DNA of 63,449 bases from Duodenibacillus sp964509205. Lineage in GTDB: Bacteria; Pseudomonadota; Gammaproteobacteria; Burkholderiales; Burkholderiaceae_F. Below the pieces are notes generated by a model. The model was not told the origin of the DNA, searched no databases, and saw only the letters and a program-made list of their open reading frames with translations. Position 1 is the first letter of the stretch, and each line of letters begins with the position of its first letter. The position numbers were made by a program, and so were the translations under genes. Positions 52,877-60,722 of this stretch are shown piece by piece. The stretch is from the NCBI GenBank assembly GCA_964509205.1, contig CAZDVW010000011.1, positions 1 to 63,449 of the forward strand. Reading direction: 5' to 3'.

Positions 52877-54871
52877 TCACTTTTGTGCAGAATTCTTGGA
52901 ATCGGAAGGGGCAAGATTCTCTGCAACAATTTCTGCAATATCTGCGATTGCCGTCTGCTGATCCGTGCAGGCCGACGTCAGCATCGTCAGACAGTGCGGA
53001 CATTCAACGGCAATGCGCTGAGCGCCGGTTGCTTTGAGTTCTTTAATGCGGATCGTGTTGATGCGAAGCGGTTTCTCAAGAAAGAGCTGTGCTCCGCCGG
53101 CTCCGCAGCAGAAAGAGGACATGGCGCTTTCTTGCGGCTCAATGACGTAGGCTCCTGTTTTCCTCAATACTTTGCGGGGCTCCCGAACGACATTATTGGC
53201 TCGAGCCAAATAACAGGCATCGTGCAAAACAGTGAGAATTCGTTCTGATTTTTTGAGGATAAGACGACGTGACTTAATCAAGGAACGAATAAATTCAACG
53301 TGGTTTCGGACGACATAACAGCCGCCTTCGAACTGCGGGTATTCGTTTTTAAGCGTATTAAAGCAGTGCGGACAGGCAGCTACGATTTCATCGAAATCGT
53401 ACTTGCTGAGGTTGCCGATGTTTTCAGCCGCTGCGGTCTGATAAAGATATTCTTCTCCGGCGCGCCTTGCCCAATCGGCGTGGCAACGTTCTTCTTGCAT
53501 GATGGCAAATTTCACGCCGGCGGCATGGAAAATCTTTACCATGGCTCGGGCAATGCGCTGGGCTCTCTTGTCGTAGGAGGCCGAACAGCCGACCCAATAC
53601 AAAACATCGTAATGTTCGCCTTCTTTAGCAAACGGAACATCCAAATCTTTTGCCCAATTCGTCCTGGATGCGGGATCCATTCCCCAGGGGTTTCCGACGG
53701 TTCCCGCATTCTCAAGAGCATTGGTTAAACCGGAGGGAAATTCTCCTTTTTCCAGGGCAAGATGACGCCGCATGGAAACGATGAGATCCGGGATCGGGAT
53801 ACGTGCCGGGCAAACTTCGGCACAGGCGTTGCAGGTTGTGCAGTCCCATAGGGCGTTTTTCTGGACGAGTCCTCCGATCAGAGGCTCGTCACGACGCTCT
53901 CCGTGAAGACGTGTCTGTAATGCGAGGACAAGTGACTTCGGGTCCAGCGTACTCCCGGCACGGAAAGCCGGGCAGACCGCGCGACACCGTCCGCACTCGG
54001 TGCATCCGTCGATGTGAATGCGGTCTTCAAGAGAAAAATCATTGAAATCGCTGATGCCGAAACGCTCTTGCTCTTCAATCTCTTCGATCTTGGCAATGGC
54101 TGCCGTCGGTCCCTTCTTTTCTCGGCGCACGGAAGCCGGTGTTTTGAAAACATGTGCGTAGAAGGTCAGCGGAATCACGGCAATAAAACACAACGAGGTG
54201 ATGGCGTGGACAATCCAGACGAAGATGTGTGCGGTTCGAATGGCTTCGGGAGTCATTCCGGAAAAACAGCGGCTTAAAAGGAAGCCGATCGGTGACCACA
54301 CGGCCCAGGGCGGGTTTTGCGCAGCAAGCCGCAATGCTTCCAAAACAAAACCAAGCAGGATGATGCCGGCGAGACTGCCGAGGATAACGCCGGAGCGTTC
54401 ACTCGGTTCCACTTTTGGATCGGCCCAGACAAAGCGCCGCAGTGCGGCGTATGAAAGGCCGGCTAGAGCCAGAATTCCGGCTATGTCGAGGGTGAGTTTA
54501 TAAACCAAATAGACGCGTCCGGAAAGAATTCTTTTGTCGAAAGCAAGCCAAGCGATGTCCCAGTCAATGGTCGCCAGAACGGTTCCGATAAACAAGAGAA
54601 TGAATCCCCAAAAGATCGCAAAGTGTGCGATGCCGCTTCGGGTTTCCCGAACTTTTCTTTGAAGCAATACGACGAAGATTGTCCTTATCCACGAGAGTTT
54701 GGCAGGGGAAGCGGCGTCTTTCGGCAGGTTCTCACGGAGAATCGTGCGAGCGCGAACAAGGCCGGCAATAAAAATGCCGACTGAGACAATGCCGAGAATG
54801 TACAGACCGATTTGTGCCCAAAACGGAACATTCCAAAAGTATGGCCGCAGAGCGAATTCAGAGGAAATCAT
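52877..54871 (-). CDS. Membrane-bound Fe-S oxidoreductase (HdrD/GlcF-like with NarI-like membrane domain)
   Basis: 664 residues. The N-terminal 240 residues hold about six membrane helices of the quinone/haem-b type (His83 and later His residues in helices). Two 4Fe-4S motifs follow: CTECGRCRAVCP (Cys290-300) and CTTCNACAEVCP. Two CCG domains then carry CHADWARR/CPHCFN and CCGAGG/CPHCL, the sites used by heterodisulfide-reductase-like enzymes. It likely passes electrons between an unknown donor or acceptor and the quinone pool. It is coupled to the iclR-type gene. Confidence 0.88.
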   Translation of the reverse strand: MISSEFALRPYFWNVPFWAQIGLYILGIVSVGIFIAGLVRARTILRENLPKDAASPAKLSWIRTIFVVLLQRKVRETRSGIAHFAIFWGFILLFIGTVLATIDWDIAWLAFDKRILSGRVYLVYKLTLDIAGILALAGLSYAALRRFVWADPKVEPSERSGVILGSLAGIILLGFVLEALRLAAQNPPWAVWSPIGFLLSRCFSGMTPEAIRTAHIFVWIVHAITSLCFIAVIPLTFYAHVFKTPASVRREKKGPTAAIAKIEEIEEQERFGISDFNDFSLEDRIHIDGCTECGRCRAVCPAFRAGSTLDPKSLVLALQTRLHGERRDEPLIGGLVQKNALWDCTTCNACAEVCPARIPIPDLIVSMRRHLALEKGEFPSGLTNALENAGTVGNPWGMDPASRTNWAKDLDVPFAKEGEHYDVLYWVGCSASYDKRAQRIARAMVKIFHAAGVKFAIMQEERCHADWARRAGEEYLYQTAAAENIGNLSKYDFDEIVAACPHCFNTLKNEYPQFEGGCYVVRNHVEFIRSLIKSRRLILKKSERILTVLHDACYLARANNVVREPRKVLRKTGAYVIEPQESAMSSFCCGAGGAQLFLEKPLRINTIRIKELKATGAQRIAVECPHCLTMLTSACTDQQTAIADIAEIVAENLAPSDSKNSAQK

Positions 54872-54945
54872 TGAAAAATTGGCTGTTCAAAGAATCGAAT
54901 CTTAATCACGATAGCGCAAAAATAGCATTTCTGCTTTATGCCGAG

Positions 54946-55935
54946 TCAGAGATTTTTCTGCCTTTGCTGTTGAGCCGCACGCACGCATTGCGTGACAAGC
55001 AGAGGCCCTTGATCGACAAAACCGGAAAAAAGTTGCACGAGTTTGGCTCCGGCTTGCAGGCGGGATACGGCTTCAGAACTGCTCAAAATGCCGCCTGAAG
55101 CAATGACAGGAATAGCATTTTTGAGATGGTTGGTCACTTGGAAAAGGGACTCAGCCGCCGGGGCGCTGAGAGCTGATCCGGATAAAAGAAAAGCCGGATC
55201 AGCGTCCTTTTTTTCACCGACGGCGATCAGTCCGTCCGTGCCGGCTAGGACAAGTGCATCAAGAAGATAACGCAAGGCATCGTTATTTAGCTCAGGAGCG
55301 ATTTTGACGACAATCGGCTTTTGGGAAAGATCGCTCTCGGAAAGCAATTTATTTCTTTCGGCAATGAGGGTCTTAACCGCGTTAACAGTCTGATCACTGG
55401 GAAGTCCGATAGCATTTAAAACGAAGTAGTCACCGCGCCGATACGCTTTTCTCAAGCAGCAGGCGATGTCATCAAAAAAGGTTTTTGACAGAGCGTCTTC
55501 GCCGATGTTGATGCCGAGAATTCCGCCTCGCAGATGAAAGCCGTCAGCGCTTTTCAGATTCAGAAGTCCTTTATCAATTCCCTCGTTCGGATAAATAGCT
55601 TTGCGCCGAAAGACAAAGGAATCGTTTTGCCGAAGAAGTGAAACCGCTTGTTTTCCGGTGATAGGCTTGGCGCTGAATGTTCCGACTTCAATGTGACCGA
55701 AACCAAAGGCTCCCAGTGCGTTGACGCATTCGCCGTTTGCATCAAAGCCGGCCGCAAGGCCGACAGGATTCGGGAAACGCAGTCCCATCACACGGACCGG
55801 ATCCTCGGGCGGAGTCGGAGCCAACTGTTCGTGAAATCCGAAAATAGTGAACCAATCGAGATTCTTCATCACGATGCGGTTAGCCAACTGTGGATTGAGT
55901 CGAAAGAGAATGCGTTTTATGGTGTCGTATGTCAT
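54946..55935 (-). CDS. pyrD: PyrD (class 2 dihydroorotate dehydrogenase) family, active-site residues missing
   Basis: 329 residues, close to E. coli PyrD (336). The overall fold signatures are kept: GLAAGFDANGECVNALGAFGFG, IEVGTFSAKP, GINIG, PIVVKIAPEL, SGGI and LQAGAKLVQLFSGFVDQGP. Catalytic positions are not. The Lys of AAGxDKNGE is Ala66; RMGFNN is replaced near 108-118 by VFRRKAIYPNE; the catalytic-Ser segment NISSPNTPG is NAIGLPSD (174-181); and ATNTT is AVGEKK (238-243). Pyrimidine synthesis activity is therefore doubtful. Another enzyme elsewhere in the genome may do that job. The alternative is a repurposed flavoprotein. Confidence 0.75.
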   Translation of the reverse strand: MTYDTIKRILFRLNPQLANRIVMKNLDWFTIFGFHEQLAPTPPEDPVRVMGLRFPNPVGLAAGFDANGECVNALGAFGFGHIEVGTFSAKPITGKQAVSLLRQNDSFVFRRKAIYPNEGIDKGLLNLKSADGFHLRGGILGINIGEDALSKTFFDDIACCLRKAYRRGDYFVLNAIGLPSDQTVNAVKTLIAERNKLLSESDLSQKPIVVKIAPELNNDALRYLLDALVLAGTDGLIAVGEKKDADPAFLLSGSALSAPAAESLFQVTNHLKNAIPVIASGGILSSSEAVSRLQAGAKLVQLFSGFVDQGPLLVTQCVRAAQQQRQKNL

Positions 55936-55970
55936 CGAATTAGTCAGTCAGAGAAAGCACGCTTCAGATC

Positions 55971-55999
55971 TTGACGGAATAGGGGATATTCTATAGAAT
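55971..55999 (+). promoter_or_regulatory. Sigma-70 promoter of the initiator tRNA gene
   Basis: TTGACG (55971-55976), a 17-base spacer and TAGAAT (55994-55999), 18 bases before the tRNA 5' end. Near-consensus in both boxes. Confidence 0.85.
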
Positions 56000-56016
56000 C
56001 ACTTTTCTCAATTGAT

Positions 56017-56093
<77 letters not shown>

Positions 56094-56105
56094 AGTTCAC
56101 CGCAG

Positions 56106-56130
56106 ACTTCCTTTCAGAGGAAGTTTTTTT
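56106..56130 (+). terminator. Intrinsic terminator after tRNA-fMet
   Basis: ACTTCC (56106-56111) pairs with GGAAGT (56119-56124), followed by T to 56130. Confidence 0.85.
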
Positions 56131-56266
56131 ATGCCCAACTTTTGCGCTTCGTGCAAAGTTGTTTGAAATGGTTGAAATTGCGGACTCTTCGCGCAGTATA
56201 GACTGAATTACCTAGTTCCGGGAGAATGTTTCTCGGGGGTTTTAGTCCTGCTTGTGAGGTCTGCAC

Positions 56267-57052
56267 ATGAATACCGTTTCATCTCCTGTTGTGAATCCCG
56301 TTACCGGGTTGCAACACACGGTTCTTCCAAAAATAAAGGAAGTGGCACCGCCGAAGGCTCTTCTTTGGGTCGGAAATTCATTTTTCTTTTTCAATAACGG
56401 TGCTCATCGGTTTGTGCGCCGTATTTTGCAAAAAGCTCCGGTGCCGCCGAAGTACCGGGGTAATTTAGTGGCCATCAACGGGGCAAGTTTGAGCTGGCAT
56501 GATGTGGAAAGTTATTTCCGTCCCAATGCCATCAGCTCGTACTCCTTTGACAGTCAGAATGCTGTGAAGTTTCGGGATCCTTCCGAAAAACTTTGGGACA
56601 GCGTTTTGTTGCTGGATTCTTCTCAGGGACCGATTCATCCGCAGTTAGGAGAAGATTTCAAGAAGTTTGCGAAACTGGATTCTGACATTTGCCGTCGTCA
56701 CGGAGCGATTCCGATCTTTTTGATTTCTTGGGCGTATGCGGATAAGCCCGAAATGACGGCCCAACTGGCTGACGCTATTCTCACAGCGGCTAACGACAAT
56801 GATGCCATTGCCGTCCCTGCGGGACTCGCTTTTGCCGAGGCGCTGAAAAAAGATCCGGCTTGTCCTCTTTACATCGGAGATAAGCGTCATCCGACGCCGG
56901 CCGGGTCGTATCTTCTCGCTATGACCGTCGTTTCAACGCTTTTCAAAATTGACGTTACGACAATCGATTTCGCTTGTGATATTGACGAAACGCTTGCGAA
57001 ATTCCTGCGAGAAACAGCCCAGGATACGGTTGATCGATTTTTCTCGAGATAG
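56267..57052 (+). CDS. SGNH-like single-domain protein, predicted cytoplasmic
   Basis: 261 residues, no signal peptide. It has an SGNH/GDSL-hydrolase-like layout: Ser38 in LLWVGNSFFFF near the N terminus and Asp205/His208 in GDKRHPTPAGSYLL near the C terminus, the expected catalytic Ser, Asp and His. A middle block AVPAGLAFAEALKKD is shared with both halves of the secreted protein at 58623. The pattern recalls DUF4886-type SGNH proteins. The substrate is unknown; an acyl or acetyl esterase is possible. A DcuC-type carrier follows after two hairpins. Confidence 0.75.
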   Translation: MNTVSSPVVNPVTGLQHTVLPKIKEVAPPKALLWVGNSFFFFNNGAHRFVRRILQKAPVPPKYRGNLVAINGASLSWHDVESYFRPNAISSYSFDSQNAVKFRDPSEKLWDSVLLLDSSQGPIHPQLGEDFKKFAKLDSDICRRHGAIPIFLISWAYADKPEMTAQLADAILTAANDNDAIAVPAGLAFAEALKKDPACPLYIGDKRHPTPAGSYLLAMTVVSTLFKIDVTTIDFACDIDETLAKFLRETAQDTVDRFFSR

Positions 57053-57057
57053 TTTCT

Positions 57058-57120
57058 GAAATGAGGCCAGTTGGTTTTTGACCTCATTTCGCCCGGAACA
57101 GGTTGTTTTCCTGTTCTTTA
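57058..57120 (+). terminator. Two consecutive hairpins between SGNH gene and DcuC gene
   Basis: First stem GAAATGAGG (57058-57066) with CCTCATTTC (57082-57090). Second stem GAACAGG (57096-57102) with CCTGTTC (57110-57116) followed by TTTA. The second is a weak intrinsic terminator or attenuator, so the carrier may be expressed separately or at a different level. Confidence 0.6.
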
Positions 57121-57173
57121 AAACAACTGAAGATTTTTAAATAAAACTTAAACATAACAAAGGAGGAAGTGAA

Positions 57174-58541
57174 ATGACGATCCCAATCATCGCTGCGGCG
57201 TTGATCACGATTGTTGCCGGTTGGATGGTTATTAAACGCTATCCGGTGCATATCGTCTTGCTTGCAGGCGGTTTAATTATCGTTGCCATTTGTATTTTGT
57301 GCGGCACAACGCAGTTCTTGCCGAAGGGAACCAAAACAACAGGCTTTATTTGGTTTGACCTGATTGAACTGATCAACGCTGTGACCAAGAAGCAGATCGT
57401 TGGCGTCGGTCTCATCATTATGGCTTGCGGCGGCTTCGCAGGCTACATGAGCCAGATCGGTGCGGCCAACCGTTTGGTTCAGTTGTGTGCTGAACCGTTG
57501 CGTGCGCTAAGTAAGCCCTACCTCGTGTTGGCTTTGGCTTACCTGATCGGACAGAGCATCAACCTCGTCGTTGTGTCTGCCGCCGGACTGACGATGCTCT
57601 TGTTGGTGGCGTTTTATCCGATTTTGGTCGGTGTCGGCGTGAGCCGAGGCGCAGCGGCAGCTTGTATTGCCTGCTGTTCGGCCGTTGCGGCAGGACCTTT
57701 GTTCGGAACGCAACAGCTTGCGGCAAAGGTCGCTAACGTTGATTCCATGGTTTACTTCGTTGAATGGCAGTTGATTGCGTGCTGGCCTGCTTATCTCGTA
57801 ACGGCGATCACGATCTACTTCACAGCCAAGTATTACGATGCGAAGAAGGTGGATATTGAAGACGAAGTGCAGGAAGCAAAAACACCGGCGGCTCGCGAGT
57901 GCCCGAAGTGGTATGCCATTTTCCCGTTCGTTCCGATCGTTCTGTTGTTTGTTTTCTCGAAGTTCGGTATTTCTTCAATCAAATTGAGCACGCCGAGCGC
58001 CCTGATGCTGACCTGGATTGTGGTTGCCATTATTGAGTTGATTCGCCTGCGTGATGCGAAACTCGTGATGAAAGACTGCCTGGTTTTCTTCAAGAAAATG
58101 GGTGCACTCTTCGGCGGCGTCGTCGCACTTGTGATCTGCGCGGAAGTTTTCGCAACGGGCTTGCGCGTTTCCGGCCTTGTGACAGAAATTATCAACGCAG
58201 CCAAGGGATTGGGTTTCGGTGCCGGCGGCATGACATGCGTGCTTTCCGCTTTGGTCGGCATTGTGACATTCCTCACAGGTTCGGGCGTCGGTGCCTTCTC
58301 GGCCTTTGCCAGCTTGTCAATTGACGTTCAGAGCCAGGTCGGCGGCAATCTCCCGGCCATGATGGTTCCGATGCACTTGGCTTGCTCGGTCTTCCGCTCA
58401 ATGAGCCCTGTGGCCGGATGCTTGATTGCCGCTGCTTTAGTGGCCGGCGTCAGCCCAATGAGCCTGGTTCGCCGTAACTGGATTCCGATGTGCGCCAGTT
58501 TTGCGACGATCCTTGTGATGAATCAGCTCTTCAACATGTAG
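57174..58541 (+). CDS. DcuC-family C4-dicarboxylate carrier (second copy)
   Basis: 455 residues, about 12 membrane helices, the length of E. coli DcuC (461). Matching blocks include GFAGYMSQIGAANRLVQL, VGVGVSRGAAAACIACCSA and SPVAGCLIAAALVAGVSPMSLVRRN. It carries C4-dicarboxylates or similar acids across the inner membrane. AGGAGG precedes the ATG. It sits between two SGNH-like genes, so the acid released by those proteins could be its substrate; inference only. Confidence 0.88.
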   Translation: MTIPIIAAALITIVAGWMVIKRYPVHIVLLAGGLIIVAICILCGTTQFLPKGTKTTGFIWFDLIELINAVTKKQIVGVGLIIMACGGFAGYMSQIGAANRLVQLCAEPLRALSKPYLVLALAYLIGQSINLVVVSAAGLTMLLLVAFYPILVGVGVSRGAAAACIACCSAVAAGPLFGTQQLAAKVANVDSMVYFVEWQLIACWPAYLVTAITIYFTAKYYDAKKVDIEDEVQEAKTPAARECPKWYAIFPFVPIVLLFVFSKFGISSIKLSTPSALMLTWIVVAIIELIRLRDAKLVMKDCLVFFKKMGALFGGVVALVICAEVFATGLRVSGLVTEIINAAKGLGFGAGGMTCVLSALVGIVTFLTGSGVGAFSAFASLSIDVQSQVGGNLPAMMVPMHLACSVFRSMSPVAGCLIAAALVAGVSPMSLVRRNWIPMCASFATILVMNQLFNM

Positions 58542-58566
58542 TTGTATTTTCCCCTTCACGGGCAAA

Positions 58567-58595
58567 GTAGTCGGCGACGCCACGTCGCCGACTAC
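58567..58595 (+). repeat. Perfect 13-bp hairpin between DcuC and double-SGNH genes
   Basis: GTAGTCGGCGACG (58567-58579), loop CCA, CGTCGCCGACTAC (58583-58595). There is no T tract after it. It lies 27 bases before the next start codon, so it may set mRNA stability or translation ratio. Confidence 0.8.
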
Positions 58596-58622
58596 GGCTC
58601 GGATTCTTGAGGTCAATGCGAA

Positions 58623-60362
58623 ATGAGAAATAAACAAATAACAGCCATTGCCTTGGCGGCAATGATGCTGGCAGGATCGGTTTTCGCCGCAAAGCCCGGA
58701 GAGGTCAATTTTGTCCTTTCCAAGGAAGCCCCGGCAGTTAAAAAGATTGCGAAAGCACCGAAAACGCTCCTCGTTGTCGGCAACTCCTATACATATTACA
58801 ACTGCGGGTTAAACGGATATCTTTCGAACTTTTTAATCGGAGATGCCATTGCCTCCGGTGATGCGAAAGATGAAAAGAGTGCCCGCAAACTCTTTAAAAC
58901 ACGTATTGCCGCGATCGGTCGAGGAAATCTCTCGCAGTATCCGATTGCCGAGTATCTCGACAATGCGATCATGAAGTCGCACGTCGATCAGGCCGTGATC
59001 GAAGAGAAATATCTGGCGCCCGAAACCAAAAAGCGCGAGAAATACGATTTGGTCCTCATGCAGGCTTCGAATCGACCGGAAGCCGATCAAGCTCGCGACT
59101 CCTACTACATCCCTGAACATGTGAAGGCCATTCGCGCTCAGGGCGGGGAACCCGCATTGATCATGACGTGGGTGCAGAAGAACAAGAATGCACCGAAAAT
59201 TGAACTGGTTCGCGATGCAACGGTGAAAATTGCCAATGCGAACAAGATGATGGTGATTCCGGTTGGCTTGGCGTTTGATCTGGCCGAGAAGAAATTCCCG
59301 CAAGTCACGTTGATTCGAACGGACAACACCCATCCGACGGCAGCCGGCTCTTTCTTGGAAGCCGCAACGATTTATGCGGCTGTGTATAAGAAAGATCCCT
59401 TTGTCTCTCAGAGTGCATTCTGGAAGACGCTTTGCGACCACAGCTTAGATCCGGCAGTTCGCGAAAAACTGTGTGCGGCAGCAGTCAAGACCGTGAATGA
59501 TTTTTATGGTGAAAAGATTGCAACCAAGGCAAGTTTCGAGGCCGGTGCCGTCAAAGTGAAAACGGCGGATCCTGCAGCCTTCTACAACGTCAAGCCGGCT
59601 GTTAAGCATTTAGGGTTGAAGAACCCGACGCGCGGGTTGTATGTGGGAAATTCTTACACGTACTACAACTGCGGCATTGGTGCTTACGTGAAGGGATTTA
59701 TCAACAAAGAGCAGGGAGAAGAATGGAAGACGCGCATGCAGACAATTTCTGCGGGTCGTCTCTATCAGCACCCGATCGAGCGTTATTTCGACAAGGATGA
59801 TGCGGTTTTGAAGGACTATAACCGTCCGAACAAGCCGAAGTTTGATGTCGTCTTCTTGCAAGGTCAGTCAAGAGAGCCCTATCAGGAGAACAAAAAAGAT
59901 CCGGCTAATGCACCGAAGGTGAAGTTTGAAAAGGCCTTAAAGCATGCGATTGCCGTCGTTCGTGAAAACGGATCCGTTCCTGTCGTTGTTTCGACATGGG
60001 CCTCGAAGAAGTCTCCGGCCGGCTACGACATGCGTTCTGAGACCATTGCTCTTGCCGATGCAACGATCAAGTTGGCCAATGACAACAAAGCCATTGTGTT
60101 GCCCGTCGGCATTGCGTTTGAAACGGTTCGAGCCGAGCGCCCGGATTTGAATCTTCACAACAAATCGGATTTGAAGCATCCGTCTGCCGAAGGCAGTTAC
60201 TTGTTCGGAGCCATGATCTACTCGATGCTTTTTGAGAAGAGTCCTGAATGGGTCGGAGCAAAGTGGCTCGGCGAGTGCGACAAACCGATTAAGGCAGAAG
60301 ATGCAGAATATCTGCAAAACGTTGCCTGGCGTGTTACCAAGCAGTTCTACGGTTGGAAGTAG
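58623..60362 (+). CDS. Secreted protein with two tandem SGNH-like domains
   Basis: 579 residues. A signal peptide (MRNKQITAIALAAMMLAGSVFA) is followed by two homologous domains, about 45-298 and 335-579. Each has the Ser block GNSYTYYNCG (Ser55 and Ser344), the central VGLAF/VGIAF block, and an Asp-His block (DNTHPT, Asp234/His237; DLKHPS, Asp516/His519), so both could be active. There is no lipobox or membrane anchor: it should be periplasmic. The single-domain relative is 1.6 kb upstream, across the DcuC gene. The family resembles DUF4886/SGNH hydrolases; deacylation of a glycan or small ester is a guess. Confidence 0.8.
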   Translation: MRNKQITAIALAAMMLAGSVFAAKPGEVNFVLSKEAPAVKKIAKAPKTLLVVGNSYTYYNCGLNGYLSNFLIGDAIASGDAKDEKSARKLFKTRIAAIGRGNLSQYPIAEYLDNAIMKSHVDQAVIEEKYLAPETKKREKYDLVLMQASNRPEADQARDSYYIPEHVKAIRAQGGEPALIMTWVQKNKNAPKIELVRDATVKIANANKMMVIPVGLAFDLAEKKFPQVTLIRTDNTHPTAAGSFLEAATIYAAVYKKDPFVSQSAFWKTLCDHSLDPAVREKLCAAAVKTVNDFYGEKIATKASFEAGAVKVKTADPAAFYNVKPAVKHLGLKNPTRGLYVGNSYTYYNCGIGAYVKGFINKEQGEEWKTRMQTISAGRLYQHPIERYFDKDDAVLKDYNRPNKPKFDVVFLQGQSREPYQENKKDPANAPKVKFEKALKHAIAVVRENGSVPVVVSTWASKKSPAGYDMRSETIALADATIKLANDNKAIVLPVGIAFETVRAERPDLNLHNKSDLKHPSAEGSYLFGAMIYSMLFEKSPEWVGAKWLGECDKPIKAEDAEYLQNVAWRVTKQFYGWK

Positions 60363-60462
60363 CCAAGCCGCTTCCCACAGGGCGGTCGCCCGGCGACAGC
60401 CCTGTGAGGACGGTGAAAAGTGTTTTCTCTGTTAATTTCCTTTAGTCCCTGTCCTTGTCGGC

Positions 60463-60508
60463 ATCTCGAATCAATTAAAAAAAATCGAGGTGTCGACAAG
60501 GTTTTTTT
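60463..60508 (+). terminator. Strong intrinsic terminator of the SGNH-DcuC-SGNH cluster
   Basis: CCTTGTCG (60463-60470), continuing through CTCGA, pairs with TCGAG...CGACAAGG (60485-60501) with two mismatches, followed by seven T (60502-60508). Confidence 0.9.
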
Positions 60509-60671
60509 ATGGATTGAATTTCTTTGGGTGAATCTGAGGATCGAAGATGCAAATTCGGCTTGCCTTCTTAAGTATTTAATACTTGGAAATCCTGAAGTCA
60601 GGAGCAGGGATCGGATGAGTCGTTGAGACGAGCAGGATAGGCGCAAAAGCCGGTCAGACCGTTTCTCGAAG

Positions 60672-60712
60672 GAAAAAAATTCCCCGTTCTTTTTCGTAAA
60701 CGGGGAATTTTT
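60672..60712 (-). terminator. Intrinsic terminator of the second porin gene
   Basis: AAATTCCCCGTT pairs with AACGGGGAATTT (60699-60710). On the minus strand the stem runs into seven T. The plus-strand side also has a T run. Confidence 0.85.
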
Positions 60713-60722
60713 CAACAGGCAA

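Larger units (their letters stand above)
60363..60722. other. Gene-free region between double-SGNH gene and porin
   Basis: Contains a hairpin (CACAGGGC 60376-60383 with GCCCTGTG 60399-60406, inner GTCGC/GCGAC), a plus-strand terminator (60463-60508), a short palindrome AAGTATT/AATACTT (60570-60584) and the porin terminator (60672-60712). Short open frames here have no ribosome sites and look like chance. Confidence 0.6.
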
